Positions 1 through 9,169 of a DNA stretch of 32,393 nucleotides are shown in pieces. The notes under the pieces were generated by a model. That model was given only the letters and a program-made list of their open reading frames with translations. It was not told the origin of the DNA and did not search any database. Origin of the DNA: Chromatiales bacterium (GTDB taxonomy: Bacteria; Pseudomonadota; Gammaproteobacteria; Granulosicoccales; Granulosicoccaceae); assembly GCA_020631335.1 (NCBI GenBank), contig JAHDHK010000008.1, positions 1-32,393 on the forward strand. The letters run 5' to 3'. Position 1 is the first letter of the stretch. Each line of letters opens with the position of its first letter. A program made the translations under genes and the position numbers.

Positions 1-1816
1 GCGAGGACCAATTGGTACCGGGTGAAATTGACGACATCAGATTACGTGCAAGCGGGCCTGCCACCACCAGTGCGGTATGAGTATGAGTCAGACATTCAAT
101 CGTTATATCAGTGTGGTCAGGCAGCTTTGCAGTCAGCCAGTCCATATCGTGCAATTCTGCCGCTGCGGCTGAGCAATACCACAGACAATCATCAGCCACT
201 CTGACTACCGTTGCTTCACATTCAACGTTGCCGTAGTCATTGAGAAAGTAGCAAAGGTTTACCTTGCCAGTCTGATCATTTAATGCAGTGCAGCTTAAAC
301 TGCTGATCCATTGAAAGGCTTCGCTGCCACGTATTTCGTATCGGGTGAATCCGCTGAGTTCAGCCACACCTACTCGCCGCCGGACTGCCTGCACCTCTGC
401 GCCAACCAGGTTATGCCAGTTCGGAAACTGATAGGTATGTTGCTCCACAAAGTCCGTAGCGTTTGTGTAGTATTCAGCGCGCTCCCATCCATTCACCACA
501 CCGAACCGGGCCCCGGCGTTGTGTAAGGTGGAATACAACGGTGAGGTGTTCAAGGGTCTGCCGGCGGGGCGATGTTCATGAGGCATGTGCCATTGAAACT
601 CGTGCCGGTAGTCTTCTACCGCCTTTGCTTTGGTATAGGCGATAGTGCTGTGCTTCGGAATTCTTCGTGGATCGAGCTGCCAGGTATCCCACTCGGTTTC
701 ACCATGCACCATCATCTGCGCCAGCATTTTACCGTAGCCACCACCTTCGCCAATGCCCACACGAATACCATTCATTGACCACAGGTTATGCCTTCCCGGT
801 TGCCTGCCCACCAGCGGGCCGGCATCTGCAGAGTACGCTATCGGCCCGTTCACAATAGATTTAATACCGGCATCACGTAATGCCGGCAGTCGCTCAAAGA
901 TCGCCTCAAGCTTCGGCAGGCATCGATCCAGATCATTCGGGCACAATGCATTGACAAAGTCTTTATCAATACCTTCCATGCCGAATGTCTTACAATCGTG
1001 TTCATAGACACCGATGAGCATACCCTGCTTTTCCTGCCGCATATAAAACGTATCACGCGGGCATCGCACCATGGGCACACGGGTGGATCGGCTGACAAGC
1101 TGAGGAATATCGTCGGTAATGAAATACATATGTTCCATGCTGATGACCGGATAAGTAATACCCAGCATCTGACCGACTTCGTTAACCCGGTAACCCGCTG
1201 CCACCACCACATGTTCGCATTCTATGCTGCCCCGGGCGGTCTGCACCTGCCACTCATGATCTGGCTTGCGGGTAACGCCGGTAACCGGACAATGGCGGAT
1301 GATGATCGCGCCCTTATTGCGGGCGCGACGAGCCAGCGCCTGACATAACTGAGCCGGGTCGATATCTCCGTCCATTTCATCCCAGAGCGCGCCGTACATA
1401 TCATCGGTATTCAACAGTGGATTACGCAGACGTGCCTCGTGGTTATCGAGCAGTTCGAAATCAATCCCGATACCTTTGGCCACAGACATGATGTGATGAC
1501 AGGCATCGACATGCTGCTGACTTGTCAGCAGGCGCATGCCACCGGTACTATGGTGATAGTTAATCGGATAATCCGGGTCATCTGCCAATTCCCTGTACAA
1601 ACCGATGGTGTACTGTCGAAGCAGAAGCAACAGCTGATTAAACGCAAGCTGGGGACACTGTGCAGCGGAATGCCAGGTGGTACCGGATGTTAGTTCATTG
1701 CGTTCCAACAACACGCAATCGCTCCATCCCTCGAGCGTCAGATGGTATAGCGCAGACAATCCACTGATACCGCCACCGATAATAACCACACGTGAAGGCT
1801 TTGGTATATCGGCCAT
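1..1816 (-). CDS. Dimethylglycine/sarcosine dehydrogenase-like FAD oxidoreductase (partial, C-terminus off the left edge)
   Basis: The minus-strand frame is open from the ATG at 1816 to the window edge, about 605 residues; relatives with the C-terminal GcvT (aminomethyltransferase-like) part are about 800-850, so roughly a quarter is missing. Residues 10-17 give the dinucleotide-binding motif VVIIGGGISG. The motif GTTWH (His49) matches the histidine that carries covalent FAD in dimethylglycine dehydrogenase, although the following residues read SAAQCP rather than the usual AAG-type stretch. The DAO-type oxidase domain covers about 1-370. The segment from about residue 420 (AGARFGVVNGWERAEYY) matches the start of the folate-binding GcvT-like region. 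Family knowledge: oxidative N-demethylation of methylated glycines, with the C1 unit passed to tetrahydrofolate. The exact substrate cannot be assigned. The start overlaps the stop of a possible small upstream ORF (ATGA). Confidence 0.85.
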   Translation of the reverse strand, partial: MADIPKPSRVVIIGGGISGLSALYHLTLEGWSDCVLLERNELTSGTTWHSAAQCPQLAFNQLLLLLRQYTIGLYRELADDPDYPINYHHSTGGMRLLTSQQHVDACHHIMSVAKGIGIDFELLDNHEARLRNPLLNTDDMYGALWDEMDGDIDPAQLCQALARRARNKGAIIIRHCPVTGVTRKPDHEWQVQTARGSIECEHVVVAAGYRVNEVGQMLGITYPVISMEHMYFITDDIPQLVSRSTRVPMVRCPRDTFYMRQEKQGMLIGVYEHDCKTFGMEGIDKDFVNALCPNDLDRCLPKLEAIFERLPALRDAGIKSIVNGPIAYSADAGPLVGRQPGRHNLWSMNGIRVGIGEGGGYGKMLAQMMVHGETEWDTWQLDPRRIPKHSTIAYTKAKAVEDYRHEFQWHMPHEHRPAGRPLNTSPLYSTLHNAGARFGVVNGWERAEYYTNATDFVEQHTYQFPNWHNLVGAEVQAVRRRVGVAELSGFTRYEIRGSEAFQWISSLSCTALNDQTGKVNLCYFLNDYGNVECEATVVRVADDCLWYCSAAAAELHDMDWLTAKLPDHTDITIECLTHTHTALVVAGPLARNLMSSISPGTNWSS

Positions 1817-1998
1817 CACTTTATTGCCAGAACCAAAGAGTACACTTTAGCGACCTGCACTAATTCGGCAGTGGCCTCACAACAGTCACTCAAAGGCAAT
1901 ACCTGTGTTTTGTAACAATTTTCACTGATATTAATCTGCGATCTCAGCCGATGCAGGTATTTGCTAAGATACACATCATATTTACCTATTTTTGACAT
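1816..1998 (-). CDS. Possible small ORF (60 aa) coupled to the dehydrogenase
   Basis: I do not recognise this 60-residue product (starts MSKIGKYDVYLSKYL). Two observations argue that it is translated. A strong Shine-Dalgarno GGAGAG lies at 2009-2004, 5 nt before the ATG at 1998. Its TGA also overlaps the start codon of the flavoprotein by 4 bp. It has no signal peptide or membrane segment and is rather hydrophilic, with one Cys pair (DCCEA). The counter-argument is that it would leave only 33 bp between this start and the divergent permease start at 2032, so both promoters would have to lie inside coding sequence. It could instead be a leader peptide, or a chance ORF in a divergent promoter region. 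Confidence 0.35.
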   Translation of the reverse strand: MSKIGKYDVYLSKYLHRLRSQINISENCYKTQVLPLSDCCEATAELVQVAKVYSLVLAIK

Positions 1999-2031
1999 CT
2001 GATCTCTCCGCAGCCCGACGCTGATGCAACC

Positions 2032-3810
2032 ATGGTAACCATGACCACACCACAGATCAGCATATTTATCATCCTGGCACTGACGATGTCACTGTTCATC
2101 TGGAATCACTGGCGGTACGACATTGTCGCCGGCCTGGCGCTGATGGCAAGCGTATTCACCGGCGTGGTACCGGTAGATCATGCTTTCGACGGTTTTTCCC
2201 ACCCTGCCGTTATCACAGTCGCCTGCGTGCTGGTCATCAGTCAGGCGCTGCAGGCATCCGGTGTCGTTGGTTTTTTCCTCTCGCACCTCGCAAGATTTAG
2301 AAAAACCGCACGCTCTCAACTGGCCGCAAATTGCATCACTACCTCTGTGCTGTCTGCCTTTATGAACAATATAGGTGCACTTGCACTTATGCTACCTATC
2401 ACTATTCGCGACGCGCGAAAGGCAAAGCGAATGCCATCCACCTTGCTAATGCCATTGTCTTTTGCCAGTTTACTCGGCGGCCTGGTGACGCTGATCGGTA
2501 CACCTCCGAATATCATTATATCCACCGTGCGTGCTGATCACTCCGGCGAACCATTCAGCATGTTCGACTTCACACCGGTTGGATTAACCGTTGCACTTTC
2601 AGGTATTTTGTTTCTGGTATTTGCCAGCCGGTATCTGTTACCCAGACACCAGCAGCAGGCATCTGACAATCAGTCCCGCATTGCGCGCTATCTGACAGAG
2701 ATCGTCATTCCCGAAAACTCCCGGCTGACGGGTCAAAGTGTCGGGCAGCTTGAAGCACTGTGTGACAACGAAGCCACAGTTATGGCAATAATACGCAATA
2801 ACTACCGACGTCTTGCCCCGAGCACTCACGAAATAATCAGGGCCGATGACAGTTTAATCCTGCAGGGTGACAGTGAAGTGCTGCAACCTTTGTTTGAAGA
2901 TACCTCACTGGTACATGCCGGTGCTGAACTGACCGACCCTGAATGGCTAAAATCACCCGACGTCATTGTGATAGAGGCGGTTGTAATGCCTAACTCCATG
3001 ATTGAGGGTTTTGCCAGCCGCAGCATCAACATGCACAAACGTTTTTCAGTCAACCTGCTGGGTATCGCACGCGAAGATCACTCACCGGTGGCAAGATTAA
3101 AACATATCCGGGTAAAGACCGGTGACGTACTGCTGCTACAGGGAGAAAAGCAGGCACTGGAGCAGCTCTGTGCAACTCTTGGCTGTCTTGCCATTAAAAA
3201 TCGCGGCATGGAAATCACACCCAAAAGAGCCGCCTTAACCACACCGGCAGTATTCGGGCTCGGGATCCTGGCCACCGCTACCGGTCTGATGCCGGTACAA
3301 ATCGCGTTTACTACAGTGGTCGGGGCACTGGTTCTGTTGAAGGCAGTCTCTTTGCGCGAAGCATACCGCAGCATCGAATGGCCGGTCATCGTTTTACTGG
3401 GGTTTCTGATACCGGTAGGCGAAGCCTTACAAAATACCGGAGCTACCGGACTGATTGCAGATGCACTGGTTTCTATTGCCGCAGATATTCCTCTGTGGGC
3501 GCTTCTGGCACTGATACTGATCACCAGCATGGGTCTCTCTGATCTAGTCCATAACACCCCTACTGCCATCCTGATGGCTCCTATTGCACTCAGCCTTGCA
3601 GACACGCTTGGCATGACTGCCGACCCTTTACTGATGGCAGTTGCTATCGGTGCTGCTTCCCCGTATCTGACGCCGGTCGGGCATCAATCAAATACCCTGG
3701 TACTGGGGCCCGGTGGTTATCAGTTCAGCGACTACTGGCGGTTAGGACTGCCACTTGATGCGGTGATCGTACTGGTATCGGTACCTATGATCATGTGGGT
3801 CTGGAGTTAA
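2032..3810 (+). CDS. SLC13/DASS-family anion permease with two RCK_C (TrkA-C) domains
   Basis: This 592-residue protein has the layout of bacterial SLC13 permeases carrying two cytoplasmic RCK_C domains. An N-terminal hydrophobic half (about 5-205) is followed by a soluble insert holding two RCK_C-like repeats (about 215-300 and 305-385), then a C-terminal membrane half (about 400-592). The paired substrate/sodium-site signatures are visible: MNNIGA near residue 111 and HNTPTA at 507-512, each followed by a helix of small residues, plus GTPPN at 157-161. Relatives import sulfate, dicarboxylates or other anions, usually with sodium; the substrate cannot be read from sequence. Translation could begin at ATG 2032 or ATG 2041; neither has a clear ribosome-binding site. 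The gene converges on the dioxygenase gene, with only 23 bp between their stops. Confidence 0.85.
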   Translation: MVTMTTPQISIFIILALTMSLFIWNHWRYDIVAGLALMASVFTGVVPVDHAFDGFSHPAVITVACVLVISQALQASGVVGFFLSHLARFRKTARSQLAANCITTSVLSAFMNNIGALALMLPITIRDARKAKRMPSTLLMPLSFASLLGGLVTLIGTPPNIIISTVRADHSGEPFSMFDFTPVGLTVALSGILFLVFASRYLLPRHQQQASDNQSRIARYLTEIVIPENSRLTGQSVGQLEALCDNEATVMAIIRNNYRRLAPSTHEIIRADDSLILQGDSEVLQPLFEDTSLVHAGAELTDPEWLKSPDVIVIEAVVMPNSMIEGFASRSINMHKRFSVNLLGIAREDHSPVARLKHIRVKTGDVLLLQGEKQALEQLCATLGCLAIKNRGMEITPKRAALTTPAVFGLGILATATGLMPVQIAFTTVVGALVLLKAVSLREAYRSIEWPVIVLLGFLIPVGEALQNTGATGLIADALVSIAADIPLWALLALILITSMGLSDLVHNTPTAILMAPIALSLADTLGMTADPLLMAVAIGAASPYLTPVGHQSNTLVLGPGGYQFSDYWRLGLPLDAVIVLVSVPMIMWVWS

Positions 3811-3833
3811 GTGCCTACCCACTGATACCACCT

Positions 3834-4736
3834 TTACATCATCGCCGTATCGTTCTTGTCTTCACCCGACTGTGTAGCATAGATAGAACTGTAACCGGCC
3901 GACCAGTCGGGTGGAATCTGACACGGACGCGGATCGTGCTCAGCCCAGCTGACAGCCTGACCTCTCACTACTTTATAGGTGTTGGATGTTGGCAAAGGAT
4001 GCGGGGTATAAGGTTTAGCATCAGCCGAGGTGTAGCAGTTGAGTAATAGCGGCCTGGGTACCGGCGACTTTGACGCCGGTGAATAATGCAGCGTACGCGC
4101 ATTGTGGATGGTAATAGTGCCGGCCTTACCGGTAATGTATTCAACGCGATCGGTATCAACGGTTGCAGCGTCTTCTTCAGACAACATACCAGTCCAGTTT
4201 CCATCCGCATCGTACTGATTATAAAGACGCTCGTTATGCGAACCACGCAACGCTGCCAGCGGTCCGTTTTCCATACTGGTATCTGATAAATAACAGCCTA
4301 TCGTTAACACGTTATAGTTAGTATGCGGGAAAAACTGAATATCCTGATGCCATTTGACAGTATCAGACGCGTCAAACCATTTAAAATTCAGTTTGGAATG
4401 ATGGAACACCACGTTCGGCCCGACAAGATCGGCAGCGACATCAGCCATTAGCCCGGTTGCAAATCTCCAGTAAACCTCACTTTGTTCATCCGGGCTTTTT
4501 AACCGGCGCAACACTGGGTGATCAGCAGTGTGACCAGGCCCTATGTCAAAGCACTGATCCGACTCGGTAACTGCCCGGCTTTGATTCACAAAGTCCCCGG
4601 TAGTGCTCTGCAGCTCTTCCAGTATTTCGGCCGGCAACAACCCGGGTACACCGACAAATCCGTGTTCAAAATAGTGCTCGCGCTGCGCCTGGGTGAGCAC
4701 CCTTGCAGGCACCTCAAGTATTTGTTCCGGTTTCAT
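3834..4736 (-). CDS. Phytanoyl-CoA dioxygenase (PhyH) family Fe(II)/2-oxoglutarate oxygenase
   Basis: I place the start at ATG 4736 (300 residues) because GAGAGG lies about 7 nt upstream; an in-frame ATG at 4778 would add 14 residues without such a site. The jelly-roll motif is complete: H130 and D132 in KWHQDIQFF, distal H217 in RTLHYSP, and R228 (PVPRPLL) for the 2-oxoglutarate carboxylate. The early segment YFEHGFVGVPGLLPAE is typical of the family start. Members hydroxylate unactivated carbons of small metabolites, including phytanoyl-CoA, ectoine and halogenated or amino-acid-like compounds. The substrate is not determinable here. It sits downstream of an MFS transporter gene on the same strand but after a 302-bp gap, so it probably has its own promoter. 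Confidence 0.9.
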   Translation of the reverse strand: MKPEQILEVPARVLTQAQREHYFEHGFVGVPGLLPAEILEELQSTTGDFVNQSRAVTESDQCFDIGPGHTADHPVLRRLKSPDEQSEVYWRFATGLMADVAADLVGPNVVFHHSKLNFKWFDASDTVKWHQDIQFFPHTNYNVLTIGCYLSDTSMENGPLAALRGSHNERLYNQYDADGNWTGMLSEEDAATVDTDRVEYITGKAGTITIHNARTLHYSPASKSPVPRPLLLNCYTSADAKPYTPHPLPTSNTYKVVRGQAVSWAEHDPRPCQIPPDWSAGYSSIYATQSGEDKNDTAMM

Positions 4737-5038
4737 CGTTATCCTCTCAATGACATGGTCACTATTCGCTGCGAACACACCTGCCCGACACTGTAGTTTC
4801 CGCCATGTTCATACACATTTGATTCATATTGAAACAAGCCTTGGCGGTGTTACCCGGCATCTTTGACACCACACCGGCGAAACAAGATACAGGCGGATAA
4901 ACAATACAGGCTGACACCTGATTTTAGTTCCATATAGAACAGTGTTCCAGCATTTGTACCGTTATTCAAGTCAGCACCGGTGGTCACATCAGTCACTTTC
5001 ACACTCAGGTGATGGCGTCAATCGCTGATCATGCAGGG
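4737..5038. other. Intergenic stretch upstream of the PhyH-family gene
   Basis: I find no convincing gene in these 302 bp. It lies between the MFS gene end (5039) and the PhyH start (4736), both minus strand, so it should hold the promoter of the PhyH gene. The only organised element seen is an imperfect palindrome at 4927-4940, listed separately. No U-tract terminator was found for the MFS gene. Confidence 0.5.
4927..4940. promoter_or_regulatory. Imperfect palindrome, candidate operator
   Basis: GTTCCATATAGAAC pairs at 6 of 7 positions around an A+T core. It is followed directly by another half-site-like GTGTTCC. Its position, about 190 bp upstream of the PhyH-family start, would fit a transcription-factor site, but no regulator can be named and chance is possible. 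Confidence 0.2.
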
Positions 5039-6286
5039 TTACCCGGGTTCCCGCAGCATCACACAGGCGATAACGGCTACCGCATTGGCCGCAGCAAGGA
5101 GCATAAACGCACTGTGATAATTACCGGCACTGTAAACCCGCACACCTTCCTGCATCAGCCCCTGCCAGCGACTGTCCAGTGCAAAACCTATTAACGGCTG
5201 CATAACTGCACCTGAACCGACCACAAACGTATTGAGCAACCCGAGTGCAGCGCTGGTATTACCACCCGGGTTGTAATGACGCACCAGTGTGAAGCAGATC
5301 ACCATGGTACATCCACCCGCCCCCTGCAGAAAAAATAGCGAACCGATCAGCAGCGGCGACTCAACAGGCACCAGCAGAATAATCAGAAACATCACAAGGC
5401 TCATGGCACTGCCCGCTACCAGCACCGGCTTGCGTTTGCCCAGCCGGTCAGAAATCCAGCCGGCTGCAGGGGCAACAATCAACCATCCCATAAACACCAT
5501 CGACGCAATGCCGGCACTTTGCGTTTGCGTAAAGCCTCTGACTGTCGTCAGCCAGGGCACTGCCCACAATGCTGCAAAACCAAGCATCGGTGCAGCAAGC
5601 CCGAACCCCGCAAGCACGCATAGCCAGTTTTGCGGCAGCTTCAGTACACCGGTAATACCTGCATCTTCAGTGGCGGCGACAGCTTCAACACTGCTTTCGC
5701 TGCGCCGCGGCACGATGAACCAGGCCGCCACCGCTAGCACCACCGCTACCAGACCCAACATCGACACCGCACCGCGCCAACCAGCATTTTCAACGGCCAT
5801 TCGCATAGGTGCCTGCCCCAGCATTGCGCCGACCATACCACTTGATTGCAATATACCGGCATACATGGAAAAACGAGCGGGTATAAACCATCGGGTCAGT
5901 ATTGTCAGCGTGCCCACAAAAGCAAAAGCCACACTGCCCCCGATCACAAATCTGCTCACCGACGCCGCCAGTAACGTATTACCCGAAGCCATACACACAG
6001 ACGCAACCGCACACAGAATAAGCGCACCGGTCATGAGTTTGCGCGGACCGTATCTATCCATAAGCAGCCCCACCGGGATCTGCAACGCCACATACGCATA
6101 GAAATACATTGCCGACAGACTACCCAGCGCAGAACCACCCACCGAGAAATCCCGCATCAGCTCGCCGGTCATGACGCTCGGTGCCACGCGATGTACAAAA
6201 CCATAGGCAAAAAACAAACACCCAAGAATAAACGCCGCGAGCAGACGCATGCCGGATACATCGTGATGTGATTTACTTTCAGACAT
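5039..6286 (-). CDS. Major facilitator superfamily transporter
   Basis: A 415-residue, strongly hydrophobic protein with the 12-helix MFS pattern. The conserved loop 2-3 motif A appears as GLLMDRYGPRKLMTG (about residues 73-87), with a degenerate repeat SDRLGKRKP after helix 8. The N-terminal helix reads FAYGFVHRVAPSVM, typical of anion:cation symporter and nitrate/sugar-acid type MFS proteins with an Arg in helix 1. The substrate is unknown. It lies in a same-strand run with an OYE reductase (upstream, 234-bp gap) and a PhyH dioxygenase (downstream), so uptake of a compound handled by these enzymes is plausible but unproven. Confidence 0.88.
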   Translation of the reverse strand: MSESKSHHDVSGMRLLAAFILGCLFFAYGFVHRVAPSVMTGELMRDFSVGGSALGSLSAMYFYAYVALQIPVGLLMDRYGPRKLMTGALILCAVASVCMASGNTLLAASVSRFVIGGSVAFAFVGTLTILTRWFIPARFSMYAGILQSSGMVGAMLGQAPMRMAVENAGWRGAVSMLGLVAVVLAVAAWFIVPRRSESSVEAVAATEDAGITGVLKLPQNWLCVLAGFGLAAPMLGFAALWAVPWLTTVRGFTQTQSAGIASMVFMGWLIVAPAAGWISDRLGKRKPVLVAGSAMSLVMFLIILLVPVESPLLIGSLFFLQGAGGCTMVICFTLVRHYNPGGNTSAALGLLNTFVVGSGAVMQPLIGFALDSRWQGLMQEGVRVYSAGNYHSAFMLLAAANAVAVIACVMLREPG

Positions 6287-6520
6287 ACCGCTTAAACTAC
6301 CTGCAAACCGGGTTTATAAAAAACGGGCACAACATCAATACACCATTGACACTGATAACTGACTGCACAGTCCGGTGAATGTGTTAATGCCGGATCCACC
6401 CGGCGATCGTAACTTCAACGGACACAGTCATTTTTAACCTGAGGTACATAATAAGCGACAAGCAAGCGCACAGACCTGATCAATTATTATGTTCCCTTCC
6501 TGCTTGTGTTACCGCGCAGA

Positions 6521-7645
6521 CTATCGCTGTCCAACCGGTGTATCACCGAACACACGCCCGGCACTTTGTGGTGCACTACGCCAGTATTGACTGGGAGCAG
6601 TGACTTGCTCACCGAGTTCCGCCGCCGCATGCCAGACCCACCTCGGGTTATAAAGAAACGCTCTTGCCAATGCCACCATGTCCGCCTGCCCGTCGGCAAT
6701 AATCGATTCTGCATGAACGGCCTCGGTAATCAGACCCACAGCCATGACCGGTATATCGACATTGTTTTTAATTGCGTCGGCAAAGTGAACCTGATAGCCA
6801 GTCTTCAATGCAATTTTCTGATGCCTGGATACGCCACCACTGGACACATCAATCCAGTCGCAGCCCAGTGCCTCAAGCTGCTTTGCAAATTCCACAGACT
6901 CCTGCGTATCCCAGCTACTGGAGTCGTCCCAGTCACTGGCGGAAATCCGCACACCCAGCGGCTTATGGCCCGGCCATGCATCACGCATTGCCTGGAACAA
7001 TTGCAGCGGATATCTCATTCGGTTTTCAAGCGACCCTCCGTACTCATCTGTGCGTTGATTGGCTACCGGAGACAAAAACTGATGCAACAGATACCCATGC
7101 GCCGCATGTAACTCAATCGCATCGATGCCCAGTCGATCACATCGTTGCAGCGATTGCAGAAAAGCGTCAGTTAACGCATTAAGCGCATGGTGATCAAGTG
7201 CCGCAGGCGGAGTTTCATCTTCGAGGTGAGGTATTGCCGACGGTGCCACAGTTTGCCAGCCCCCGGACTCCGCAGGTAATAATTGTCCGCCGTTCCATGG
7301 CACATCACTCGATGCTTTACGCCCTGCGTGCCCAAGCTGCATACAGATCGGAACGTAATGAGAAGTGTTCAGGCCTCGGATATTGCGCAACATCACGGCG
7401 AGCGCGGCTTCGTTGTCATCGTTGTACAGGCCTGAACATCCTGGTGTAATACGACCAATCGCCTCGACTGCAGTAGCCTCGAGTATCAGTAGCCCGGCAC
7501 TGGCAATAGCCAGTTGCCCGTAGTGAACCGTATGCCACGGCTGCAGCGTGCCATCGATTGCAGAATACTGACACATCGGTGATACCACCACTCGATTTGC
7601 GAGCTGCAACTCACGCATTGACAATGGTTGAAATAGTGCTGCCAT
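6521..7645 (-). CDS. NADH:flavin oxidoreductase, old yellow enzyme family (YqjM/XenA type)
   Basis: An FMN-dependent ene-reductase of the TIM-barrel OYE family. I choose ATG 7645 (374 residues, starting MAALFQPLSMRELQL), which matches the family start; the reading frame extends 41 residues further upstream in sequence unlike OYEs. Diagnostic features are SPMCQYSA with the flavin-tuning Cys25 of the YqjM class, the long motif around ELHAAHGYLLHQFLSP, NQRTDEYGGS, and a C-terminus ending NPRWVWHAAAELG followed by YW as in YqjM and xenobiotic reductase A. The family reduces the C=C bond of alpha,beta-unsaturated carbonyl compounds. Its neighbour upstream on the same strand is an SDR dehydrogenase (195-bp gap), so the two may act on one carbonyl substrate. 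Confidence 0.92.
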   Translation of the reverse strand: MAALFQPLSMRELQLANRVVVSPMCQYSAIDGTLQPWHTVHYGQLAIASAGLLILEATAVEAIGRITPGCSGLYNDDNEAALAVMLRNIRGLNTSHYVPICMQLGHAGRKASSDVPWNGGQLLPAESGGWQTVAPSAIPHLEDETPPAALDHHALNALTDAFLQSLQRCDRLGIDAIELHAAHGYLLHQFLSPVANQRTDEYGGSLENRMRYPLQLFQAMRDAWPGHKPLGVRISASDWDDSSSWDTQESVEFAKQLEALGCDWIDVSSGGVSRHQKIALKTGYQVHFADAIKNNVDIPVMAVGLITEAVHAESIIADGQADMVALARAFLYNPRWVWHAAAELGEQVTAPSQYWRSAPQSAGRVFGDTPVGQR

Positions 7646-7840
7646 ATTGTGCAAACCCTGTTGTTGTGACTGCCGGTTTTTGACTACGTTTATCATCAGG
7701 CAGTGAGGTGTAATAGTACAGGCAGTGTCGTCACTGTTTGCTTCCGCCCTTAGAAAAGCATGTATCAAAACTGGTCACTGACTGCTTGCCGGTGAGGTTG
7801 TCGTAAACGCTTGCACGGAAGTCCACAAACACTTTACGGA

Positions 7841-8605
7841 CTATGGTCTGCCCAGCGTTAAACCACCGTCCACAATAATCGTCTGACCGGTAATGTAGGC
7901 CGCTCCGGCACACAAGAAGAAAATGGTCTCGGCGTAGTCCTGCGGCAAACCAATACGCTTCAATGGAATGGTTTGCGCTACAGCCGCAGCCTTACTAAAG
8001 GTGCATTCCCAGTTGGATTCCACCAAACCCGGTGCAACAGCGTTTACGCGTACATGCGGACCGAACACCCGTCCATGTTCACGGGTGAGGTTTATTAGTG
8101 CTGCTTTTGATGCGGAATAAGCAGAGCTTGATCCCGCCCCGACAATACCTGCTATTGATGCCGTATTCACAACAGCGCCATGTGACTCCTGTAAGCTTGC
8201 CATGGCAGCAGCAGTGCAGTGAAAAGCGCCCATCAAATTAACTGACAAAATCTTTTGCCAGAATTCTTCGCTCTGCTGCTCCAGATCCTGAGCAGGAATG
8301 GGAGTTCGGGTTGCCGGAGTACCGGCATTATTAATCAGATAGTCCAGGCCATTCAGTCGACTGACGGCACTCGCTACCATCGCTTTCACTTCGCCGGCAT
8401 TGCCAATATCAGCGGCTTCTGCGTGTACCTCAAAGCCTTCACTTTGCAAACGCTCAACCTGCACTGACAGCTCGCGATTAGCAGCAAGATCATTGATAAC
8501 CACCCGCGCCCCGCACCTGGCAAACAGTTCTGTGGTCGCAAGCCCGATGCCCGAGGCACCACCCGTGACCAGCACTCTTTTGCCCGACATGTCTGCTGTA
8601 ATCAT
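7841..8605 (-). CDS. Short-chain dehydrogenase/reductase (classical SDR)
   Basis: This 254-residue protein is a standard classical SDR. It has the TGGASGIG cofactor loop at residues 14-21, NNAGTP at about 92-97, catalytic Ser150, and YSASK with Tyr163 and Lys167. The C-terminal IIVDGG stretch is typical of FabG-like enzymes. Acidic Asp39 after the second beta strand suggests NAD(H) preference. It catalyses reversible oxidation of an alcohol or reduction of a ketone; the substrate is unknown. It is the first gene of the minus-strand run 8605-3834 and is divergent from the Rieske operon across 564 bp. Start ATG 8605 has GGAA a few bases upstream; an in-frame ATG five codons later is an alternative. 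Confidence 0.92.
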   Translation of the reverse strand: MITADMSGKRVLVTGGASGIGLATTELFARCGARVVINDLAANRELSVQVERLQSEGFEVHAEAADIGNAGEVKAMVASAVSRLNGLDYLINNAGTPATRTPIPAQDLEQQSEEFWQKILSVNLMGAFHCTAAAMASLQESHGAVVNTASIAGIVGAGSSSAYSASKAALINLTREHGRVFGPHVRVNAVAPGLVESNWECTFSKAAAVAQTIPLKRIGLPQDYAETIFFLCAGAAYITGQTIIVDGGLTLGRP

Positions 8606-9169
8606 ATTATTCCGCTGTCAATTAATGGTATTCGGCTCATCGAACCGGTTCTAATCACACGATGATTAAAAACGTCTCTGGTGAAAATCAGGTCGGGCAC
8701 GCCTTTGCGAAAAAGTGCAGCTTAAGCATTACCCGGGTGCATTTTTCGGGTGTTTTAAACGCCCGGTTAAACCGCGTCATACTCTGCAATAGGCCGCATA
8801 GTTTTTATAGTACCACCGCACCTATCCACGAAGTGCACCCGAATAATGATGAAGACTTCTCTCCAAAGGCCAAAGGCAGGACCGGTAAAAACAGGTAATG
8901 TACAAGCCGGAGGTGGGCTGCCAGGCACCTGACCTTGTTTACGCTTCGTGTCACTGCTGCCTGCATTGCTCACACCAGCTTGACCGATACACATTATTGA
9001 GCCCTCAGCGTGATGCAAAAATGTCATCACCCTGCTGCTTTTTTTGCACACCCGATTTTAGCATTTGTACTGCGACAGAATAAATAAAAACGGCGTACAC
9101 TGCTTTTCAGTCAACCGATTTGAGTTACCATAACCGAAACAGTTTTCAGTCTTTCAACTCCGCCAGCCT
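8606..9169. other. Divergent regulatory region between the SDR gene and the Rieske operon
   Basis: No convincing gene lies in these 564 bp; the short ORFs present have no family features. The stretch must hold the promoters of the SDR gene (-) and the large purine-type operon (+). A repeated CGGGTG element (8734-8765) stands out and is listed separately. The last 130 bp before 9170 are A+T-rich with weak -10-like hexamers (TACACT at 9096), but I cannot define a promoter with confidence. Confidence 0.5.
8734..8765. promoter_or_regulatory. CGGGTG direct repeat with palindromic second copy, candidate operator
   Basis: CGGGTGCATTTTT (8734-8746) is followed immediately, at a 13-bp period, by CGGGTGTTTTAAA. 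The second copy runs into a near-palindrome (8747-8765) with arms CGGGTGT and ACGCCCG. A third CGGGTGCA copy lies inverted about 100 bp downstream (near 8835). Such repeats in a divergent promoter region suggest a binding site for a regulator of the SDR gene or the Rieske operon. Confidence 0.3.

Noticed and set aside
3078-3614. 178-codon minus-strand ORF
   Set aside because: Antisense to the C-terminal membrane half of the SLC13 permease, with no family motif.
5289-6101. 270-codon plus-strand ORF
   Set aside because: It lies entirely antisense to the MFS transporter gene. Its Ala/Pro/Thr-rich composition is the usual reflection of a hydrophobic gene on the other strand.
8662-9051. Short ORFs on both strands in the divergent region upstream of the Rieske operon
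   Set aside because: No ribosome-binding site, no recognisable pattern, and they overlap each other in a region better explained as regulatory.
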